DNA of 64,000 nucleotides from Crossaster papposus (Eukaryota > Echinodermata > Asteroidea > Velatida > Solasteridae): NCBI GenBank assembly GCA_037893245.1, contig JBAIAA010000650.1, forward strand, positions 124,001 to 188,000, written 5' to 3'. Positions 12,507 through 22,955 of this stretch are shown one piece after another. The translations under genes and the position numbers were made by a program. Under the pieces are notes generated by a model. It was not told the origin of the DNA and did not search any database. It saw only the letters and a list, made by a program, of their open reading frames with translations. Numbering within the stretch: position 1 is the stretch's first letter; each line of letters starts with the position of its first letter.

Positions 12507-15500
12507 TCACGTTTTTCTCTCAAATCTGAAGCGTAGAAATGAATCTTTGAGAGCATCGCTCGTGGATGTGATCTGCAGGAAAAAAAATATATATATACAT
12601 TCTACTCCAATTTTAATTTAAATAAATTGTTATAAAACTACACTGTAGTTGAAATGAACCGACTGTTCTATAGATAGTCGTAGGCCGTTTTCCAAATCTC
12701 ACATTCGTCTGCATCTTCGGCTTCGTTCATGCAGTTTGGCAATGGTGATGGAGCCGGAGCCTAAGCTTGGAAATAGCCTTTATGTACATGTACGTACCTG
12801 ACAGCCCACGGCTTTTGCCATTCCCGTTACTTTGCTCAGGTATTCCTGGCACTGTTCGGTTTTGAGTTCTAACATGAACCGCGCCGTCTCTGCAATGACC
12901 GTTGACTGGTCTGCAAAGACTGCGCTCAGGTCCTCCGTTAGGTAGTGCACCATGCTGGAAACAAGCAGTCAATTCAAAATAGTAGTCAGGCAATCAAGTC
13001 AAAAACGTTTAAAAAAGTATTTTCTTTTCTTTGAAATTACATGTAATCCATGGATGTGCACTGCCGGCCTATACCAACTGTTGCCAAATTGGTTGCAACA
13101 ACATTTCACAAGTTTGGACGGGATTTGAATCAAGGACCACTTGCTAAAGTGCAGACGTCTCCACTCTACCACTCAACTCAACTCTGCTGGCCACCACTTC
13201 AAAAATTATTTCAGTGAGCTTTTAAATACTTCGATACATTGCAAGTACATGTACACTCGGTGATTACAAATTAATGCCGGTGAATCTCAAAACACGATTG
13301 AGAAAATTGATATTTCCCTGATTGTCATCAAGGAGAAATTGAGATATTTACAAAAAGAATTACCAAGTGAGACATTCCGAGACCGAGTGCCAAGTTCTTA
13401 CCTATTCGAGAGGTAGACCAAGTTAAACAAACTCTTGTATTTGCTCTTTTTGTGCACTTCACGTGCAGATCCGATTGGAAGAAAGTGAATCGTTACATTT
13501 TCTATTGGGATATTTTCTGTCAAAAAGAGAAAGAAAGGCACAGATTATAATACACGTTTTTTGGAAACTTCTAAAAACAAAATTGCTAAAAAATGTTGCT
13601 TCTTAAATTTTTTTATTTTAGTGACGAATTATTACAAGAATAGTGTCAAATCGATACCTAGAATATTTAAGACGGGAAAATTGACAATAAGAAAAAAAAT
13701 CACATATATACTGATTATTAATGCAAAACTACCGTGTTGTATAATTCCATGTTAGTTTGGTAGAACTCCTTCATCAATAAATAGCATACCATTTTCTACA
13801 TCTTGTTGATCCTTTTTTCTGTTCTCTTTAACCCGTTTCTCCGTTTGCTCATTACTTTCAGCTTCCTTCTTTTCTTCATCATCTTCTTTCTCTTCCGTTA
13901 TTTCTTCAAGTGTTGCTCCTACTGAATTTTTCTTTTGCTCTTTCTCTGTCTCCTTGCTTTGTTTAGGAAGAACATATCTTTCTCCTGTCATCAACTCGTG
14001 GAGCATGGCCAAGATGTTGTATTCTGAGATATCTTGTGCCGTCTAAAAAGACAAGACCAAACTTGTTACCCGAGGATAAAATCCGGCACACAATCCGCAT
14101 GGCCAAATGAAGATGCCCAGTGATGCACATAAAGTAATCTATCAAATATATTTGTTTAACTGTAATTTTACCCTGTGAGTTACAAGAGAATGTCAGATAC
14201 ACAGTTTGAAAAATGTACTCCGGGTTTAAAAATCTTATTTATATACAAATAGAAGTCAGACATGCAACAGCCGTCAGACCTTTGTGTAGCTGTTGTTAGT
14301 CTTCTTCATCAGGCTTGCTTCTTCACACTCGATACCAAAGGCTAGGTAGGGACTACTAATGATGTCGCCCCAGTAACCACGCTGCGGGACGTTAACACTG
14401 GTCTAGAAACAAAACAGTTTTTTGAAAACTACCTAATTTGAAGGAAACAACTTTATTAGGGGAATAACACTTAAGAAAAATAACTACCAAAAAAGTGATC
14501 TTGGTTCTTAGACTTTTTACCTTTAGGACAACTTTACAGGTTCTTTGAACTATTTTTTCCAATAACTTATATCAATTAACAATAGTCCATGGAAAAAAGT
14601 CAGCTTATTTTCAAACTAACAGTTTTGACGAGGAGTCCCGATGCGAGTGTCTTGTTGGGCGCGTCGTAAGTTCCCTCCCTCACGCTGAAAGCGGACCCAG
14701 TCTCTCTCCAGTAGCTGTATTCTTTCTTATGGATGATGCCAGCGCCGCGGTCCAACAGCTTCATATTGTAGTCCCAGTCATAAGCACCGACGCGGGAATC
14801 GTAACGGTTCGTCAGGTAACGTCTTAGCCTGTTGTCCCTGAATGAAATAACAGCAGAGAAAACATGTTGTGGTTTAAAAAACTTTTAAACTGAAGTTCTG
14901 CTTGATATGTATTAAATTTTTCATAAAAAATTGATATTATTACACCAATATACCACAAGGGAAATCGACTAGGTACATTTGCATACATATTAAAGTGAAC
15001 AAAGAAAAGTGGCAGAAGCGGGATTTGAACCTGCGACCTCTTTCGGTACCAAAATGAAGCAAATTTCTCTACACAAAACATATCGAGAGAAAAAGGGGGT
15101 TGGTTTTTTTGATAGGTTGTTACAGTTATAAGAGTAAGGAGACTAAAATACACAATTTAAAATGCCATTAAAAAAGTAAAACCCTTGCACATATTCCTAA
15201 CATTTACCCTAAAACTCTAAAATCATATTAAAATTGGAGGATGCAGGACTGCTAGGGTTAATGTTGCAAACATTTATACTTTAACCCTAACTCCTTACAC
15301 AACAAAGGAAGTTGGAGGATTTTGAAGGAATTGTATTGTTCAATAACAATGGTGAGGGAGTTAGGGTTAACATCTTGTAATCTATACACAACTCACCAGC
15401 ACTTGGAGATATCGAATGATCTGTCGTCGCTGTCTCTCCAAAACTTGAAGATTGACTCCAGCTGATCTCGTTCCTTAAACTTCAGCAATGAGAGGTCAAA

Positions 15501-17636
15501 TGCTGGGAACCTCTGACCTAAATAATCCGAGTCAGTCACCATTCTAAGGATTAGGAAAAAATCAGCATTAATCCTTCCGACATAAGGGTCTAAATAAAAA
15601 AAAATCGGAATGGACGAATAGGACGATAGAGTTAGTCGAAAGAACAACAAATCAGTTTACGGTTTATGATTATGGAAATTGTTGATTTAATGTTAAATTG
15701 TAATTATGTAATGAATAGAAATTGAAATCTTCATTAAAAACTGCGACCCTGAAGGGAAAATTTAATCAGCCTGATTATCAGGAATAGTAACCATTTTGCA
15801 AGAACAATGCGTGGCAATATAATGCATGTAAACAAGTCATAACTTTTTACAAAGTGATTTTTTTTATTAAGATCAAAACATGAATCTCCCTTAATTTATT
15901 TGATTTGTATATTTCAGGTCATTCAAGTCAGAAAGCTGTTATGCAGCAGTTTTATTCATTCGCACTTTTTACAAAGTCAGACATGTTGACTTAAAAAAAA
16001 AAGACTATTGTAAATGTTCACAATAATTAAAATGTTCAAGAACTTGACAAATTTTACGAACCTGATGAAGTCGTTTGCTTTGCTGATGATATGGTCTCTG
16101 GTCTGTTGTCTTACTAAGGAGTTGCCAAAGACCTCTAGGAATAACTCGGTCTTCTCCTGAAGACCCATCAGCTTGGGTGACTCCAGGGCTATGCTGGTCA
16201 GGAGTAAATGGCGGCCAAGAAGTTCCAGGTTGTTCTCAATGACATAAAACTAGAGAAAACAAAATTGGAGAGTTAATTCACAATGCGGTAAGAATTGTTG
16301 TGGTGCAAGTTTGGGTAGGTGTATAATTAAGGTGATTTTCCCAAAGTTGGTGTAGAGGGAAGCATTACTATCGTGATTTTGTTTTATAAAATTCAATTTT
16401 TTGAAACATTACAATTTATTTTATATAAGATATCTAGCTCAATCATTTGGCTGGGTGCCTATACAATTATATTTACTTTCAAATAAGTAAAATATTATTA
16501 ATTCAGTAGTAAAATTTAAAATGTTCGATATCTGCAAATGGTGTATTCTACCTTTTAAATTAAACGCAAACCAGGCATGCTTACATTAATTTGCTTCTTC
16601 TTGTGTCGATGTGATAATGCAATTGTCTTAAGTATGTGCCTACTGTCACCAGCTCCTATCATCAGAACATTCAGATCTGCAGATGTCTCAACATCTCGGA
16701 CTGGTTATAAAAACAACCAGAAAGCGCATTAAACACTCAGCAACAACAGGTGAATGAATTCACTAGTATAAGTGACTTAAATTAGAATTTTGACAACCTT
16801 TATGTCTCGAAAAAAGGATGGCGACATGCACATCTGTGATGTGCGAGTGCACTGCAACTTGTGCAAAAACTAGAGAGAAAAAAGAAGTAAGAAATCACAT
16901 TTCTTTAAAAAATACTTATCAAAATTACAAAATCCATACTCTGAAGATGAGATGCTGCAAAAGTCACTTTGGGATTGGTTGTCAAAAATCGTAACTTGTC
17001 TTATCATGGCACCACCACATACATATTACATACACATTCTCGCGGTCGGCATGACGTCACCGGCCCTGTTTCTTGTCTCTGATTGGTCAGTGGTGGCTGT
17101 TAGTTATCACCCCCTCTGGACTCAAAGGGGAATGAGTAGCAATAAATAGTGTGGTGGTCTATGTGAAAAAAATCTAAATAATTAGTTATTGTCTAATATC
17201 TATTAAACACTACTCCGAAATATTTTCAAATTTCATTGTTTTATAAAGTAACAAAATCTCCCACGATACACCGGGAAAAAAAGTATGCATTTTTTTATTG
17301 CTGGACAAAAACATAGAAAACACGTAATTCCCTGTACAAATTGAATGGAGGGCGACCCCTTTGCCCAACGGCGTGTGCAATAGGTGGAACAGCCTCCGAC
17401 CGTGAGAATGCGTGTACACAAAATGTAATGCAGCCTAAGTTAAAGTTGGCGCGCTTTTTGTTCACGTAAAAACGCACTACATGTGATTTTGTGTACAACA
17501 AATACAAAACATGTAGGCGCGCTTTTAAATATCTCGGCAATTCCTCTCGAACAACTCTTCCAACTTTACCTTTGTCTTGAAGATCTAGTGCAGGACTAAA
17601 TCCCCACAAGGTTATTGCACCAAATGAATCTGTCAT
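12507..17636 (-). CDS. DNAAF3: Dynein axonemal assembly factor 3 (DNAAF3), complete
   Basis: Cytoplasmic factor needed to preassemble outer and inner axonemal dynein arms before delivery to cilia; PF22 is the Chlamydomonas counterpart. Exons in transcript order: 17636-17570, 16700-16585, 16249-16062, 15543-15397, 14837-14621, 14402-14280, 14042-13790, 13516-13402, 12954-12798, 12572-12507 (stop TGA at 12509-12507). Every junction is GT-AG and in phase, giving 482 aa. Family blocks recalled from the human protein are clear: LWGFSPALDLQ near the start, MGLQEKTELFLEVFGNSLV in exon 3, LKFKERDQLESIFKFWRDS in exon 4, RGYWGDI in exon 6 and VTIHFLPIGSA in exon 8. These fall in the DUF4470 and DUF4471 regions. 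Exon 7 holds a Glu/Lys-rich insert at the variable position. Shares its promoter with the 176-aa gene. Confidence 0.95.
13088..13205 (-). mobile_element. tRNA-derived SINE fragment in DNAAF3 intron
   Basis: Minus strand reads GAGTGGTAGAGTGGAGACGT, then about 30 nt later GATTCAAATCCCGTCC, matching the A-box and B-box arrangement of a tRNA-derived head. It lies between exons 8 and 9 of DNAAF3. A related B-box fragment is at 15008-15075 (minus-strand GGTTCAAATCCCGC). Confidence 0.5.
15281..15370. mobile_element. 90-bp TTAA-bounded MITE, copy A (DNAAF3 intron 4)
   Basis: Begins TTAACCCTAACTCC and ends GGGAGTTAGGGTTAA, so TTAA flanks short inverted ends CCCTAACTCC/GGGAGTTAGGG. The copy at 19136-19225 is identical by eye but in the opposite orientation. 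TTAA duplication with CCC-type ends is the piggyBac-like pattern; there is no coding capacity. Confidence 0.7.
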
Positions 17637-17828
17637 CCTTCAATGCAACCTGAAATAATAAACAATAAATCAAACTTCTTTCACTAGCAACCGTTCGTCA
17701 ACACGACAACAAACTCGATATGCGCTGTACGTGCAGTAACTATCACTAAATCGTACGTACTTCGTGTGTATGTTAAAAGGGAAATTCCCCTCTGGAAATT
17801 CAACGGCTGATGATCAGAGCAAAACAAG
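17637..17828. promoter_or_regulatory. Bidirectional promoter between DNAAF3 and the 176-aa gene
   Basis: Only 192 bp separate the two divergent start codons (DNAAF3 ATG ends at 17636 on minus, the other ATG begins at 17829 on plus). This interval must hold both 5' UTRs and the core promoters. I see no TATA box placed for either gene. No RFX-type X-box was confirmed by eye. Confidence 0.65.
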
Positions 17829-20425
17829 ATGGATGTCAACCACGGAGTGAAGATTTGGGTCGTCGTAAATCGCATCGATTTAGGTGGTACAGTACTTTTT
17901 TATAGTTCCATCATGTCACTTTTTGCGTTTTGAAAACAATACTTATATATTTCATTAAAGTTCTCGTTGATTCGAAGATTCATATTTGTCTTTCATTTGC
18001 AACGGAATATAGGCCCATCCGGTACGATAGTACAACTAAAACTACGAGTACGACTTTTTAGTTTGTATTTTCAATGTTGAATTTATGTTCCCTTGTGCAT
18101 TCATAATTCAGGTACACAATCTTTTGAGAGACAAGCAGCATCGTCCATCTTGCTTCCCCAGAATGTCTGCTTTACTGAGGTCCAGCGCGCTATCCGAGAC
18201 ACACTGCAAATACACGATGACACCCTTGTTCTTAAGGTGGGAAATCAAAATGTCCATTCACTTCGAAAATATTAGTATTACACATTTTCTCCATTTTTAT
18301 CAAAGCCCTGCATTTTATTAAATGTTTACATTTTGATTTATTACTTTTATTTTATTTTATTACATTTCATTTCCAGTTTTTTTTCTTCAGGCATGACATT
18401 TGTCACTTGTCTGAGTGAAATGAGACTTTTAAAAAAGAGAAAGACATCCATGATATAGAAAGCTAATTAAGCAGTATATCTTTCGGACCTTTTTTGCAAT
18501 TTTCAGTCTTAAAATGTTTTTATTTTCAATCGAGTAAATTGAGTAAAATTGAGTTTTAAAAACATTTACAGGGAAACTCACTATTTTTGTTTCCAATGCA
18601 TTCATTTTTATTTCCAGTTACGGAATAGCAGAGGCTCTCTTATACCCATAAACAGTCATGTGATTTCCAATTCCAAATTTATGTAAGTATATCTCATAAT
18701 AAATATGAAAAAAAATAATTGGTCATGCTGCTTTTAATTAGGTTACTTGTTTCAGTTTCTTCGTGGACTAAACAATTCTTGTCAAAATTTAAAGTTTTAC
18801 AGTGTTTAATTGGAAAAAGATATTAATTACGTCTTTTGCATCTTTTTGGCAGGCCATATACCTTGGAGGTTGTACAACGATACCAACATGGTAAGGTTTT
18901 AGGGTTGTTCATTTAAACAATAATTTAGTATTCGATATTCGAAACTGCATTAGGACTGAATATTCGCATATTCGAAACTTGGGCGTATTAATATTAAACT
19001 TTATTTATGGGCGATTATTCGGTTGATATCCAAATATTTGATATTATTCAAAACAGCCCTATAAGGTTTTGTTAAATTCTTAAATTACCAAACTTGGAAT
19101 CACCATGATGAACAAGATTTAGGGAAAACAGTTCTTTAACCCTAACTCCCTCACCATTGTTATTGAACAATACAATTCCTTCAAAATCCTCCAACTTCCT
19201 TTGTTGTGTAAGGAGTTAGGGTTAAACATCAATAAATTACGACAAATACACAATGGTGTTTTTGGTGTGATATTTAACAAAAACTCCCTTTTTACAGTGA
19301 AACCAATGCCAAGAACTGTCAAATTAAACGGATTCAGTGAAGTGACAAAAGCCAGGCTTCTGAAAATCATGCGGAGGGTAAGTATTTTCGTCTACTTAAT
19401 TTCAGAATGCAACCTTGTGGAACTTCTAACTTGCTTGAGACATTCATTAATGGATATTTTGCTAGAAACCCTGTCAGAGACAGCAACATGCACCATTTGT
19501 CAAAATTACTAGCCTGCCCCTAGTGCAGCAAGATCCATCAGGTCAATAAGATCTCAAGGCCAAACTGCCTCAGAGTCTGTGGTCACCCAACACAGCAGGA
19601 TCCATCTCTGGCATTGTTCAATGGGGACTAGCTCACAATAGACTTGGACATTTTATGCACTGGGGCCAATTTCATGAGGCTGCTTTAGCATGAAAATTGC
19701 TTAAGCACAAAACATTCTTGCTTAGTAAAACCAGCTTACCAGCCACAACTCCATGTGATGTATATTGTTTGTGATTGGTACTTGGATGTTGTTAGCTTAG
19801 CATAACAATCGCATGGTATTTTAGGTCCTTACCTGATATATTAAGCAAGGGTTTTTGTGCTTAAGCAACATTTTTGGCTTAAACAGCTCTATGAAATTGT
19901 ACCCTGGTTGTTGACTGCCTAATGCATCAAAGTGTAGCACTAACTAAGCAGACTTTTCCCACCTGATTTCTGTTACAGATACAGCAGCTTGAGTGCACAG
20001 TTCCCGAGCTTAGTAATCGACGAGAGGATAAAACTAAGCAGGTAAGACTAGGACCTGGGGCTAATATAATGCAGAGTATAAGCACATAAATACATGTATA
20101 CTTACCACATACATGTAATGATTTTCTTCTATGCAACAACCAGATAGATGAGCTACAAGTTAAAATATTGTGAAATACATACTAATAGTGACAGACTAGC
20201 AGCCAAATTCTGCAACGGATTCAAACAAAATTTGGTGTTGGAGTTTGAATTGTTAGGGTTAAATTTGGCAAACTTGGGGAAATAGACCATAAACTAAAAG
20301 TGTATTTTGTTTTCTCCCAGGAAATGGAAGAGCTTAATGAGAAGATGAGGTTCCTGAATAAGAGGATGCAGGATGCAGAGGGCCACAAGTGGAAGGGCAT
20401 GTTCAAGAAGCATCCGCTGTGGTGA
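17829..20425 (+). CDS. Unrecognised 176-aa protein, beta-rich N-terminal half and C-terminal coiled coil
   Basis: I do not recognise this gene. Exons: 17829-17883, 18112-18236, 18618-18682, 18853-18890, 19298-19377, 19979-20041, 20321-20425 (TGA). All junctions are GT-AG and in phase, total 531 nt, which argues strongly that it is real. The N-terminus MDVNHGVKIWVVVNRIDL and the following strand-like blocks (LVLKLRNSRGSLIP, MPYTLEVVQRY) suggest a small beta-grasp or ubiquitin-like fold; this is a guess from pattern only. Residues from about 125 to 165 are charged and heptad-like (MEELNEKMRFLNKRMQDAE), suggesting a coiled coil, and the protein ends KGMFKKHPLW. No signal peptide or membrane segment. 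The 192-bp head-to-head arrangement with DNAAF3 hints at a cilium-related expression pattern. Confidence 0.85.
19136..19225. mobile_element. 90-bp TTAA-bounded MITE, copy B
   Basis: Same 90-bp element as 15281-15370 in reverse orientation, inside intron 4 of the 176-aa gene. Read by eye the two copies are identical, implying recent movement or conversion. Confidence 0.7.
19487..19975. repeat. Dispersed repeat interrupted by a younger inverted-repeat MITE
   Basis: The outer repeat matches 25335-25540 in blocks (CACCATTTGTCAAA, CAGAGTCTGTGGTCACCCAA, TTTATGCACTGG, AATGCATCAAAGTG). The copy here is split at about 19662-19907 by a second element starting GGGGCCAATTTCATGAGGCT and ending in its inverse. 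A relative of that inner MITE is at 28725-28976. This gives a relative age: outer repeat first, MITE later. Confidence 0.65.
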
Positions 20426-20475
20426 TGAAGATGGGATGATGGAGGACCCTCTACTAGATTGCTGTTATGCCCTGG

Positions 20476-20760
20476 CTATGGCGTTGTCCCAACTATGATT
20501 CCAATCGTTAGGGTTGTCCCAACTGTGGTCAGGGTTGTCCCAACTATACTGTGAACTATACTATGAACTCTCCTAGCTAATATACTAAGGACTCTCCCAA
20601 ATTATACCATGGACTATCCCAACTATACTATGGATTCTCTTAGCTTATACTATGGATTTTTATACTATGGACTCTCCCAGCTTATACTATGGACTCTCCT
20701 AGCTAATATACTAAGAACTCTCCCAAACTATACTATGGATTCTCCTAGCTTACACTACGA
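20476..20760. repeat. Degenerate minisatellite in the 3' UTR or flank of the 176-aa gene
   Basis: Imperfect tandem units of about 20-30 bp built on ACTATACTATGGACTCTCC and CTAGCTAATATACTAAG. The region begins about 50 bp after the stop codon. It is read as non-coding. Confidence 0.7.
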
Positions 20761-20958
20761 CGTGAAAACCTTTTCTTGGAACGAACAAATGTGAAAAGTA
20801 AACAATATGCTCCATTATTACTTTTTGTAAAACTTGAAAAGGGGACTTATTATATCAGTTTTGCACTATAGAAACCTATTTATTGTTTATATTTAAAGAA
20901 AACTAGAGAACATGTAAGTTAGTTCATTTCTGTTAATGTTAAAGATTGAAACGTCCAA

Positions 20959-20964
20959 AATAAA
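20959..20964 (+). promoter_or_regulatory. Likely poly(A) signal of the 176-aa gene
   Basis: AATAAA about 535 nt beyond the stop codon on the plus strand. Usage inferred. Confidence 0.4.
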
Positions 20965-21753
20965 ACATGTAAATATTGTTGACACCTGATCATCATTGTA
21001 ATGTAGATAAATGACTTTAAAAACTACTTTTAACAAAATAAGTACTACATGTATAATTTAATGGCAAAAATTAAGAGTTAAATTTCATCCAAACCATTAA
21101 AAGTTCACTACTCGATCTCTACAAAGGGACAGAAAGCAAAGGAACTTGGGGTAAATGTACATGTATTTTTCAAGTCTGGTTCACAGAATTGTTTCCCCAT
21201 TTGTTGAGTTTTGTCTTCAAATAATACATGTTTTGTGATATTAGGGACAGGTTTTGTAGATTATCTTACAGATTGCGTTGCGTATGATTTTAAATTATCA
21301 CGGCTGTCATTACAGCACGGTTCTGAACCCAATAAAGACAAGTGCAATAAATAATATAGCCATGTAATTTTGTACATGTTTAGGTAGGCGTAAGCTAACC
21401 CTTAAAAGTTGTGTTTCTGCATGCTAGGTGTAGTCCGAAAATTTCAAAATACAAAAATAAAATACAAACGGGCGTCACTTTTCATCATACTAGGTGCAAG
21501 AACGGCCCGTGAACTTAGCCGACTAGTGAAAAACGGACCTTTGAAAAAGATGCTCGACTTTCTAACCATTCTGTACACAAGAACAAATAGATGTCTTCAC
21601 AAGGCTACACAAATGCGAATGTTGTAAAAAAAATGGAGGTAGGAAACCTCCATGGTTAAACCCATAACCGAAACACAACTAAAACCTAGTTTTTGAGTAA
21701 AGTCCATAAACACTTTCTTGAAAACCTTATTGATGAGACCTATGTATTCGTAT

Positions 21754-21961
21754 TCATCTAATGGAAATACAGGCCCTACGAGTACTAGACTCCAGCACAA
21801 TTGAATGTGGTGATAGCTTGACGGAGATGGGATTGATCTCCATATGAAGATCAATGTCGCCGTCTTTAGCCTTCACTTCCATTGTCCCTATGTTCACGTA
21901 CGCCCGGCCCAGGGTATCCGGTACATACACGTACACCGGCGGTACCGAAGATAAGAGATGT
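21754..21961 (-). CDS. Possible orphan terminal exon, unknown product
   Basis: An open minus-strand stretch preceded by a good acceptor (pyrimidine run then CAG at 21962) and closed by TGA. Its 69 codons read like real protein, with hydrophobic and beta-type patterns (PPVYVYVPDTLGRAYVNIG, then DIDLHMEINPISVKLSP). I find no partner exon upstream on the minus strand before the NACHT gene promoter. It may be a decayed gene remnant, an exon of an unseen gene, or chance. Confidence 0.3.
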
Positions 21962-22277
21962 CTGTAAAAAGAGTCAGCAAGTTCGCGAGAGGGCGCACTA
22001 CTACTTGTTGTTAACCTCCGATCGGTGTTACGTCGCCAACCCAAGCGCAGGTAAAAAAAGAGTGGTAAATTATTCAGAAAATTGTACTTAATCCAACGAA
22101 ATGATATGTGTATAATGTACAAGTTGCTTAAGGCTTTCTGGATGATCAGGTGAAAGGAGGTACTATATTTTCGTTATTGAGTAAACCAGGTAAACTCGCG
22201 AACGAATTTAATAGTTTTTACGGGGAAATGGCCGGCAGCTAGTGATGCAGTGCCAGTGGTCACAACACAGGGTTTCC

Positions 22278-22461
22278 GGGGGGGGGGGGGGGGAGGGAAG
22301 GGGGGGGGGGAAGGGGGGGGGGAAGGAGGGGGGGGGGGGGAAGGAGGGGGGGGGGGGGGGAGGGGGGGGGGGGGAAAGGAGGGGGGGGGGGAAAGGAGGG
22401 GGGGGGGAAGGAGGGGGGGGGGGGGGGGGGAAAGGAGGGGGGGGGGGGGGGGGCGGGGGGA
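22278..22461. repeat. Poly-purine G-rich tract (GGGGG/GGAAGGA) about 500 bp upstream of the NACHT gene
   Basis: About 180 bp of nearly pure G with occasional A on the plus strand and one late C. Proline-, glycine- and lysine-rich readings across it are artefacts. The tract could form G-quadruplex or triplex DNA. Its exact length is doubtful because such tracts are prone to sequencing and assembly error. Confidence 0.9.
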
Positions 22462-22955
22462 GTCGAAACACAACCGCATTGCACATATATTTTAAGTCCA
22501 GCAGCCAAAGGGGGTGAACCGCATGGTTGGATCATAGTTGGATATTCTGTTTGTTTATATGCTTTTCCTCATATAAAGCAAGATGAAACTTTCAAAACGG
22601 TCACCATCTAGATTTGGCTGCTGTGCTGAACTAATTTGGCCTACCGTACCATATGAGAATTAAGGAAATGATAATTGTAGCAATATCTGCTCCGTCTAAA
22701 CATAACTAGTATTCATGTACAATTATCAACTATTCACCTTGCAAAACGGCAATGACAACTGAGGTCGGCAATTTGGCCACCAAAAATCCAGGTCAGTTGG
22801 GTTAACGTAAACACGCCATTTTTTTGTTGTTTTAAGCCTAAATACATGGACAGTTATTCCCTAAATTTCTTTCCTTGCTATTCCGACTGCAGACGAACAC
22901 AGCTTTTCAGGATTTCCCTTGCCCTACCTATGTTTAAGTCGGCTCTGATTGGATC

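Noticed and set aside
15240-15372. Interstitial telomere repeats (TTAGGG)
   Set aside because: Only one or two TTAGGG-like units occur at each place, and they are explained as ends of short TTAA-type elements rather than telomeric arrays.
22174-22535. Several proline-, glycine- or lysine-rich open frames
   Set aside because: They are translations of the G/C homopolymer tract in different frames.
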